A stretch of DNA of 64,000 nucleotides from Gallionella sp. Lineage in GTDB: Bacteria > Pseudomonadota > Gammaproteobacteria > Burkholderiales > Gallionellaceae. The notes under the pieces are model-generated. The model did no database searches, was not told where the DNA came from, and was given only the letters and a program-made list of their open reading frames with translations. Location of the stretch: assembly GCA_028707275.1 (NCBI GenBank), contig JAQTUP010000004.1, forward strand, positions 186,001 through 250,000, given 5' to 3'. Positions 27,148 to 34,613 of this stretch are shown in pieces (the first letter of the stretch is position 1; each line of letters opens with the position of its first letter). A program made the position numbers and the translations under genes.

Positions 27148-28173
27148 TTAAGGTAAATTTGACGGAGGAAATGCAGTATCGATTCGTTCTCCGCCCGGCT
27201 GCAAATCCGCATCCTGAGCCTGCATTCTTATCCCGGAAGACTCAGTCGCCGGGTCGTCGATGATGACAAATTCCACCCGCCTGTCGTGTGCGTTGGCATC
27301 AGAACCCTCGGGCAGTTTCAGCAGCTGGCGTCGCCCCATCCCCCGCGAGAGGAAGCGATCATCAGGCACACCCAGCTCGCTCAGGCGTTGTTTGATGCGC
27401 GCAGCCCGACGTTGCGAGAGTTTCAGGTTATATTCTTCCCCGCCGATACGGTCGGTGTGCCCGACCAGTTCGAGTCTCAACGCCGGATGGGTGCGCAATG
27501 TCTCTGCCAGATCTTGTAACACCTGCTCTGTCTCTGCGCTGATGTCATCCTGCTTGTACGCGAAATGCACCGATTCCGGCAGCATCAAAGCCGCCATTTC
27601 TTCGGGTTTGGCGAGCGCCGCTTTTCTGGCGATTTCATCCAGCAGGCAATCTTGCTCTACCCGTTCAGCATCGCGGAGCAACTGTTCGGCCTCCTTGAGA
27701 TAGCGACGCGCGTGGCGCATGCCCAGCTCGGGAATTTCGTGCCCGCCCCATACCAGCAACACCTCGGCGCGCGCCAGATAAGGCGCGGCACAGCCCTGAC
27801 GATTACCCATGGCCAACGCGGCCCACAGATCTTCGCGCACCCGCGTTGTACCGCGTATCACATCCGGCCGTGCCGCGCCTTCGGGCAGCTTTTGTTCCAG
27901 CCAGCCTGTCAGCTGCTCAGCCCTTTGCACGGCGTCTTCGACCAGGCCTGTATTATCGCGCTCGATATATTCCTCGAAAGCGAAATCCAGCCAAGCCTGC
28001 GCCTTGGTGGACATATACACCGAAGTCATTTGTCCGGTATCCACCGCCTGCGAGGCTCGCTGGCGAAGCGAGTCGATTTGTGCGCCGACACCGGGTTTAA
28101 TGGAAACTTCTGCCTGCGCCGGGAGTGAAAAAATCAGCGCGGCGCTCAGTGAAACGGTAAAACGGTAAATCAT
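27148..28173 (-). CDS. OmpA-family envelope protein
   Basis: 341 residues: signal peptide about 1-21 (SLSAALIFSLPAQA), a helical periplasmic region (about 25-195) and a C-terminal OmpA/MotB domain (about 205-305) with ELVGHTDRIGGEEYNLKLSQ and RRAARIKQRLSELGV, the part that binds peptidoglycan. No N-terminal beta-barrel is evident, so it is a soluble or complex-bound peptidoglycan anchor. It is locked into the cluster: the start overlaps the preceding outer-membrane gene by 4 bases (ATGA) and its stop is 9-18 bases before the next giant protein. This suggests it anchors the outer-membrane component to the wall. A lipoprotein Cys is absent. The ~36-residue tail after the OmpA domain is unassigned. 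Confidence 0.88.
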   Translation of the reverse strand: MIYRFTVSLSAALIFSLPAQAEVSIKPGVGAQIDSLRQRASQAVDTGQMTSVYMSTKAQAWLDFAFEEYIERDNTGLVEDAVQRAEQLTGWLEQKLPEGAARPDVIRGTTRVREDLWAALAMGNRQGCAAPYLARAEVLLVWGGHEIPELGMRHARRYLKEAEQLLRDAERVEQDCLLDEIARKAALAKPEEMAALMLPESVHFAYKQDDISAETEQVLQDLAETLRTHPALRLELVGHTDRIGGEEYNLKLSQRRAARIKQRLSELGVPDDRFLSRGMGRRQLLKLPEGSDANAHDRRVEFVIIDDPATESSGIRMQAQDADLQPGGERIDTAFPPSNLP

Positions 28174-31100
28174 GGCTTGGCCTTCTCGTCGAATTTAGAG
28201 AGGATGTCGTTAAACATATCCTCATCGAATTTGAATCTCAGGCGCATCAAAAACCCCTTGTCGGTGGCGTTTTGTCCGACCATATCCGGTTCCTTGAAGC
28301 CGAAGAAGTTATAGCCGGCAGAAACCCACAAATTTTCCTGCACCAGATAACCCACCTCTGCGCCCATACCGTAACGCATGGAACGGAAATTTCGATCTCC
28401 CATCACGGAGGCATTCACGCCGGCATCCCAGCGCTCCGTGACATCCCACATCAGCCGCCCTGCAACCAGCTGTGTGTTGCTGCTACTGGAGAGTCCCATG
28501 CTATGGTCAGTGACCCATTTGGCGGCGTAATGAGCACTCGCCTGCCAGTTCGATTCGGGCTGATAATTGGCATGTGCCGAGACAATATCCACCCGACGGT
28601 TAACAGATGCTGCGGCTGTCGTATCGCTTTCGCGGCGATGCTCCAGTTTACTCAACACATTCCACTCATGCGCATCAAGATCGCGCCAGGCCAGACCGCC
28701 TTGCAGGCGCTGCTGGATGCGCACCCCGGCGGCAGCACCTCGACTGGCATTCTCGGCAAACACGTGCTTGCCGATCACCGTCCAGCTGTTGGACAACTTC
28801 CTTGCCGCGTCCAGACTGTTTAACCAGCCGCTGGCCGTATCGGAATTATGATATTCCAGCCTGGCCGAGCCTTTCCAGAGCGGGTCAGCCGTATATTCCA
28901 CGGCGCCCGTATAGGCCTGGGCACTGCGACCTGCGCCTCCGGCGACGTTGACGACACGCTCAGCACTGGTATTCAGACGCAAGCCTTCGTCCAGTTGCCA
29001 CTTGTTGCGCAAACCGACCGCCGCTTCTGCCTGAGCGCCGTCGATCGCACCTCGTGCCCGATACTCGCTGAACAAATGGGTATCAGGCGTGTAGTCGGTG
29101 TCCATGCCGAACACGGTCGTATTGCTGCGTTGTGTGGCATTGAGCGCAAAAGGACTGGTCAGCGATGAAATAAATTCATGGCGCGCATAAATTCTGCCAC
29201 GGTTCATCATCTGGTATTCGACGCCGATGGCCGCCACTTTTTTCCCGCTGTCCCGGATATCCTGTTCGTATTCGCCATTCACCGACAATCCGGCCAGCCT
29301 TGAAATCTGCGCCGTGGTTTTAAGACGCAAAGACGTGATGTGAGACGCTGCAATGCCCGCCTGAGTTGACGTCTCACGTGTATCCCGCGCGCCGACTTCA
29401 ACGCGCACGGTATCGCTGATCCCCTTTTCCAGCTTGAGCAAAACGCCCTTTCTGCTGCTGCCGGAGAGCAAATCGCCGCTGTCTATCATTTCGCCGCCCA
29501 GCGTTGTGGTGGCGTCGAGCTTGAAGGTTCCGCGCGCGCCCGATTCCCGCCGCCCCCGACTGAGTATCGAGGCGGTGTTATCGAAAGCCAGATCCGAGCG
29601 CCCGGTGTAAATGCGCCCCTGAAATCCGCCGTCATCCAGACGCAATTCGAGCCGCTGCGCGTTTCCCGTACCAATAATGGTACTGGTATGCGCGACCTCT
29701 CCTGTGAGCACCGATTTCTCCGTCAGTTTCAAACTGGCGTTGGCGCCCGAGAGCTTCACAGGTTGCAAGGGGTTGCTGTCGTGCGCCAGCACGGCGCCCA
29801 CTTCAAGCTGCTCGGTGAGTTTCAATTGTCCGTCAACACCGCTGACCCAGAAGCTCTTCCCCCCCTGATCCATTTCAAAAGTGATGCGTATGGACTTCGG
29901 ATTGAGGTTCGCATCCAGACTGGGCACAGGCGCCTTGAACAGAATACGTCCGGTATATTGCTCGATCTGGTAATCCACAAAACGGCTTTGCTGCTCGGCC
30001 TTCAGGATCAAGGCCGGCTGGCTGCGATCGCGAGTCAGAATTTCGATTTTTTCGCTGTTGATCAGCGCGCCATTATTGTTCAACTGATACGGGCCTGAGG
30101 TGCCGTTGGCAGGAATTTCCTGAATCACCTGACGCGAAGTATCCTGACTGGCGAACGCATTCACCATCACATGGTCGTTCTCGTAATGCTCCTTAACGCC
30201 GGTCAGCGTGCGATTGTATTGCGACAACGAACGGGCAGGGTTGATGCTTTGCGTGACATAGTCGCCATACAGCAGATAAGATTTGCCCTTGTCCACGCGC
30301 ACGTACAGGCGACTGGTCGACTGTGCATCGTAGCCCTTGATGGAAGAGTCGCCATACACGGGGTAGAACTCATCGGGTTGTATATCGCGGAACAGGCGCT
30401 GTTTTGCGCTCTTGTCCGAGTCATATGCGACCGTCAACAGATACTCGCCCTTAACCTTGCCTTTGAGAAACAGAGCGGCTCGTTCGCTCAAGCTGTTCCG
30501 GCCATCGGTCGCCGCAATGCGCTTGATTTCCTGTTCGAAACTGTCATTGACGCCGACGGGCACCAATTGCGAGGCTTTGAGGCTGTGCATGTTGAATGCG
30601 CCTTCTATCAGTCCGGCAGCGACCAACGGACGCAACTCGGGAAGATAGGCAATACGATGTTCGGCCTTGATGATACCGCTCGACACCCGCAACACATCTT
30701 CGCCCGGCAAAGCCGGCGGCAAAACAGAAAATTCCGCACGCCCCCCTTCCATGAACACCTGTACGCCGGGCTCCTTAGGGTTCAGATCTTTGGTCTGCCA
30801 GCGCCCCGGGTTTGCTTCCAGCGTCAAATAGGTGCGAGAGGTGACGACCACCCCGCTCTCATCGACCAGGCTGATTTTCACCGTAAACGGAGTACGCCCG
30901 TTGGCTTCGACTGTTTTGGGCGCCTCGACAACGATGTGCGCCATTTTATCCGGAGCGACCAGGGTGATGCGCTTGATGCCACGTTCATTGCCAAACTGGT
31001 CCATCTGCCTGATCGTCAACTGGTTTTCGCCCGGTTTGAGCAACACGCCGATATATTCCCACGCTTCGAGCTGCTTGTCAGCCAGTGTGCTTTTCTTGCC

Positions 31101-34100
31101 CACCCGCTCCTGGCCGATGACCTGATCATTCGCGCTCAGGCTGAAAATCGATCCGATCATGCCCTTGATACGCACGTTGGCCTGCGCGACGGGCATGATG
31201 TCGTGATCCTTGAGATCAATAAAATCGAAACTGTTATCGGTTTCCGACAACAGCGTGTCCATATCGACGACAGGAACAGTGGCCACAGGCAGATCCGGCA
31301 AATTCGAATTGGCGGAATTAAGCCCTGCGTCCTGCGCCACCGGCTGAAAACTCTGCGCAGCATTGATCGCGCCTGCCGGTTTGCCCAGTTCCCCGGCAGC
31401 CGGCAAGGCGCGATTATCGGTGAGCGGCAAAACACTCGCCTGCGGGTTGAGTTTGAAGCTGAGCGCACGCTCCGTCTCGTTATTCTGGCGCTTGTCATGC
31501 CGCAGCTTTATCTCTTGCAGCACATCGGCAGTACAGGTGTCGCTGGCAAAATCCGCGCGATGCAGTTCACCATTTTTCAGATCAACGAAGCGGCTTCCTG
31601 CCACACCCGCATTGCGATTAGCCAACACTTCCAGCACGGCACCGGCAGGCAAGGTGCTGTCGTCCAGTTTCAGGGTATGCGTGCGCGCGACAATACCGTA
31701 AAGCGAATATTTACCGTCGCTGTCGCTGGTCACATTCGTGCCATCTTCCAAAAACAGGCGAATACCGGGAATGCCCGGCTCGTCGGTTTCCTGAACATGA
31801 TTGCGGTTGCAGTCAAGATAGACCGTCCCCAGAATATAGCCCTTATCGCTGAACACGCCCTGCACTATTTGCACCGCAGCGGTCGCGACATTGGACATGG
31901 CCGCGCCACTGCTGGCCTGGGCACGGTTAATTCCCGAACCCAGCGCAGCCTCAATGCCAATTGCCGCACGGTAGGTGAGCGTCACCGATGTATTGGCCGA
32001 CAAATTCCCCAGCGCAAAGGTCAGAACCGGCCCCACCCCTCCGGCAGGATCGGCCTGAACAATATTATTTAAACGGGTCGTGCCCGGCACATAGCGAAAA
32101 CCGCGCGGCAAAATATCCTGTATCCGGGTCGAGGGCAGCGTAAGGGTGGTCGTGTTCTTGACGACTATCGTATAGTCGACAAAATCACCCGGTTCAGCAG
32201 TGGTACGGGAGGCCACCTTGCTGGCCAGGAGCCCTGAACCGGCAACCAAAACCGGGTCAATCGGGATATGGTTATTGACCACATCCTTTAACCCTGCGGC
32301 CAGATTGATCGACAGATAGTAGGTGGTCGGACTGCCCACCTGTGGCGCACCGGCCTGAGTTTGCACCGGATACTGACCGACGCCTGTCGGCGGGCTCAAG
32401 GCCACAGGTTGAGTCGGAATTAAAACCGAAGGGGCTGTATATTTGGCGGGGGCTGTGACTTGTAATTTGTAAAGCCCTGCCGGTGCTGCGCCTAACAGCA
32501 AAAACTGGTAATAACCGTTTACACCGACCGTTTGAGCCGCATTAGCCGTACCTCCCAGCAGATGTATGGCAGGATTAAATCCGGCAGGACCTGTAAAGGT
32601 AACCTTTGCGCCCGCAACAGCCACCCGGGTAATCGAATCGTACACCACACCGCTCGGATCGAGCGGCAGACTTTGCTCCACGATGTTGTTCCCCGCAACC
32701 AGGTTCAGATTTTGTATCTCGCCCGTGGTGGAGTTGACCGTAGCGCTCGAAGTCTGTACGCCATATTCGCCATTCACTGGGGATGCAAACAGCGCGCCGC
32801 TCGCCAGATCCCGAAAACGAAGCCGGTAGCCTGTTCCAGGCGCTATCGGGCCTATGGTATATGAACCGTTAGCGTTAGTGATGGCCGTGGCGACCACCAC
32901 GCCTGCCGAATTGAGCAATTCAACCTGCATACCGGAGACAAAGGTCTCTCCCGCATCGTATCTTCTGTTGTGATTCGCATCGAGCCAGACTCGCCCGGAT
33001 ACCGTTGCCGCCAAACCGACAATGACAATGTCGCTCGCCGCGTTATTGGTGGAATTCAACGCCAGCTCGCCCCCTCCTGCAACCTGCGCCGTATTGGTCA
33101 GCGGAGAGGCGGCCTGCGCGGCCGTCGTAGGGGTCACGGTAATGGGCAAATTGAGTGCGTTCGCCCCGGCGGCGATGACGGCGGCACTGGAGCAAGTAAT
33201 CACCTGTGCCGCGGCATTGCAAGTCCAGCCATTGCCGCCGGAGGTAGCAGGAACATAAGTCAGTCCTGCAGGCAGCGTATCGCTGACCGTCACCATTCCT
33301 GTCGTCGCGGCTCCCCCGATATTGCTCACCAGCAAATTAAAAGTTCCGGGCAGGCCTACCGTAAAATTACCCGTATGGGTTTTTTTCAAGATCAAATCAG
33401 GACTCAGAGCTCCCGCCCCGCCCTGCACGGTATAACTTGCCGCGTTGCTGTCTGTGGTTTGTGCCGCCAGGCCATCCGAGTAGCTGACGCGCACAATATT
33501 ATTGGTTTGCGCACTGCCAGACACCAGTCCGGGCAATACGTCCACCAAAAATGTCACCTGCGTCGCCGCTCCTGCGGCAAGGCTCACCAGCGTTCCGCTG
33601 AGGGTGGTAACACCGGCAACAGTCGTTGCGCTATAGCTTATTCCGGCAGGATCGGCGCCCGCAGCGTCAGTCAGCAGAGCTCCGTTCCAACTGCCGCTGC
33701 CCGCGACATAACTCATGCCTGTGGTGTTGTATGCGGGTGCAATATTGCCGGCACCAATGACATCGCTGAATTTAATCGCGGAAGCTGTGGCATTTCCGTT
33801 ATTGACGAAGGACAGGGTGACGGAAATATGCGCAGCACCATTCGTATTCGGCGATGGACCTGAAATCACGCTGAACGATTTAGTCACGGATAACACGGCC
33901 TGGTTGGAGAGGACCAGTGTATCAGTGTTGCTTTGCGATGGCGCGGGGGTGGTCGTGGCGGTGGCACTGGCCGAAATGACGACTTGCCCACTCGCCCCTG
34001 ATACTGCCAGAACACCTACTGTGGCAGAAATCACCACATTAAAGGCCGACCCTGCGGCAACGCTGCCCGTATTGACCAGCGGAATCAGGTTATCTGGTAT

Positions 34101-34514
34101 GCCGTCGGCATTCGCATCCGCATAAATGACAACATTGCTCAACCCCAATGTACCGCCCGCCACCGCGACAGACAGATTAAAGCTGTCCGCGCCATTGCCG
34201 GTATTTCTGATCTGGTGCGGCAGATAGTAAGTCCCGCCGGGCGTAGTGACCACACGCGACTGGGGCGCTGTCAGGGTGAACGATGAGACCTGCTGCACCT
34301 GAACTTCAACGATGTTAGACGTCAGCCGCGCCGACAGGCTGGTGACCGAATCTATGTAATTTGCACTGGCCTGATTGGTAATCAGCGTACCGACCATCGG
34401 GATGGCTTGGGCGAATGATGCAAAAAACAACAGCGCAGCCAGCAGCGTACGACCAGCACACCTGACCGTGTTTGCCAGTCGCTTGATCAGCGTGCTGTTG
34501 TTGGATGCGCTCAT
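28170..34514 (-). CDS. Giant outer-membrane protein: DUF11/SdrD domains plus C-terminal beta-barrel
   Basis: 2114 residues. Signal peptide about 1-37. The first ~300 mature residues are homologous to the N-terminus of the 948-residue protein next door (GTLITNQASANY here, GTTIGNQASATY there; both have QVxxFTLTA and NTGNG/NNGNG-DSF). Then DUF11 domains (about 370-500, 765-880), SdrD-like domains (505-600, GRVWLDANHNRRYDAG; 890-1000, GTVYLDCNRNHVQETD), an Ig-like region (1090-1290) and ~820 residues rich in alternating aromatic/polar strands (about 1291-2114) that look like an outer-membrane barrel. The last strand region, KGFLMRLRFKFDEDMF, precedes a short soluble tail. Possible anchor or export channel for the giant proteins; that role is inference. 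It overlaps the ompA-like gene by 4 bases. Start ATG 34514 has only a weak GAGA site. Confidence 0.8.
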   Translation of the reverse strand: MSASNNSTLIKRLANTVRCAGRTLLAALLFFASFAQAIPMVGTLITNQASANYIDSVTSLSARLTSNIVEVQVQQVSSFTLTAPQSRVVTTPGGTYYLPHQIRNTGNGADSFNLSVAVAGGTLGLSNVVIYADANADGIPDNLIPLVNTGSVAAGSAFNVVISATVGVLAVSGASGQVVISASATATTTPAPSQSNTDTLVLSNQAVLSVTKSFSVISGPSPNTNGAAHISVTLSFVNNGNATASAIKFSDVIGAGNIAPAYNTTGMSYVAGSGSWNGALLTDAAGADPAGISYSATTVAGVTTLSGTLVSLAAGAATQVTFLVDVLPGLVSGSAQTNNIVRVSYSDGLAAQTTDSNAASYTVQGGAGALSPDLILKKTHTGNFTVGLPGTFNLLVSNIGGAATTGMVTVSDTLPAGLTYVPATSGGNGWTCNAAAQVITCSSAAVIAAGANALNLPITVTPTTAAQAASPLTNTAQVAGGGELALNSTNNAASDIVIVGLAATVSGRVWLDANHNRRYDAGETFVSGMQVELLNSAGVVVATAITNANGSYTIGPIAPGTGYRLRFRDLASGALFASPVNGEYGVQTSSATVNSTTGEIQNLNLVAGNNIVEQSLPLDPSGVVYDSITRVAVAGAKVTFTGPAGFNPAIHLLGGTANAAQTVGVNGYYQFLLLGAAPAGLYKLQVTAPAKYTAPSVLIPTQPVALSPPTGVGQYPVQTQAGAPQVGSPTTYYLSINLAAGLKDVVNNHIPIDPVLVAGSGLLASKVASRTTAEPGDFVDYTIVVKNTTTLTLPSTRIQDILPRGFRYVPGTTRLNNIVQADPAGGVGPVLTFALGNLSANTSVTLTYRAAIGIEAALGSGINRAQASSGAAMSNVATAAVQIVQGVFSDKGYILGTVYLDCNRNHVQETDEPGIPGIRLFLEDGTNVTSDSDGKYSLYGIVARTHTLKLDDSTLPAGAVLEVLANRNAGVAGSRFVDLKNGELHRADFASDTCTADVLQEIKLRHDKRQNNETERALSFKLNPQASVLPLTDNRALPAAGELGKPAGAINAAQSFQPVAQDAGLNSANSNLPDLPVATVPVVDMDTLLSETDNSFDFIDLKDHDIMPVAQANVRIKGMIGSIFSLSANDQVIGQERVGKKSTLADKQLEAWEYIGVLLKPGENQLTIRQMDQFGNERGIKRITLVAPDKMAHIVVEAPKTVEANGRTPFTVKISLVDESGVVVTSRTYLTLEANPGRWQTKDLNPKEPGVQVFMEGGRAEFSVLPPALPGEDVLRVSSGIIKAEHRIAYLPELRPLVAAGLIEGAFNMHSLKASQLVPVGVNDSFEQEIKRIAATDGRNSLSERAALFLKGKVKGEYLLTVAYDSDKSAKQRLFRDIQPDEFYPVYGDSSIKGYDAQSTSRLYVRVDKGKSYLLYGDYVTQSINPARSLSQYNRTLTGVKEHYENDHVMVNAFASQDTSRQVIQEIPANGTSGPYQLNNNGALINSEKIEILTRDRSQPALILKAEQQSRFVDYQIEQYTGRILFKAPVPSLDANLNPKSIRITFEMDQGGKSFWVSGVDGQLKLTEQLEVGAVLAHDSNPLQPVKLSGANASLKLTEKSVLTGEVAHTSTIIGTGNAQRLELRLDDGGFQGRIYTGRSDLAFDNTASILSRGRRESGARGTFKLDATTTLGGEMIDSGDLLSGSSRKGVLLKLEKGISDTVRVEVGARDTRETSTQAGIAASHITSLRLKTTAQISRLAGLSVNGEYEQDIRDSGKKVAAIGVEYQMMNRGRIYARHEFISSLTSPFALNATQRSNTTVFGMDTDYTPDTHLFSEYRARGAIDGAQAEAAVGLRNKWQLDEGLRLNTSAERVVNVAGGAGRSAQAYTGAVEYTADPLWKGSARLEYHNSDTASGWLNSLDAARKLSNSWTVIGKHVFAENASRGAAAGVRIQQRLQGGLAWRDLDAHEWNVLSKLEHRRESDTTAAASVNRRVDIVSAHANYQPESNWQASAHYAAKWVTDHSMGLSSSSNTQLVAGRLMWDVTERWDAGVNASVMGDRNFRSMRYGMGAEVGYLVQENLWVSAGYNFFGFKEPDMVGQNATDKGFLMRLRFKFDEDMFNDILSKFDEKAKP

Positions 34515-34531
34515 GATGTACAGGTCTCTAT

Positions 34532-34574
34532 CTTTTTTATCAGTTACCTGAATCTCAGGTAACTGATAAAAAAG
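34532..34574. terminator. Perfect 20-bp hairpin with T/A ends
   Basis: Arms 34532-34551 and 34555-34574 (core ATCAGTTACCTGA) pair perfectly around ATC and are flanked by T6 and A6, so it could stop transcription from either side. It lies in the leader of the outer-membrane gene, 18 bases before its start codon, and could also mask that gene's ribosome site. Confidence 0.75.
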
Positions 34575-34595
34575 AGGGGGGGATCCCCCCTCTCC
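34565..34595 (-). terminator. Intrinsic terminator after the 948-residue protein gene
   Basis: On the minus strand: GAGGGGGG-AT-CCCCCC(C)TC followed by TTTTTT, a classical GC stem and T-tract, about 20 bases after the stop at 34614. It overlaps the next hairpin (34532-34574), so the two structures are partly exclusive. Confidence 0.85.
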
Positions 34596-34613
34596 TATGC
34601 TTCCTTAATCAGA

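Noticed and set aside
30171..32072. 633-codon plus-strand open frame
   Set aside because: Antisense to the outer-membrane protein; no recognisable domain or plausible start signal.
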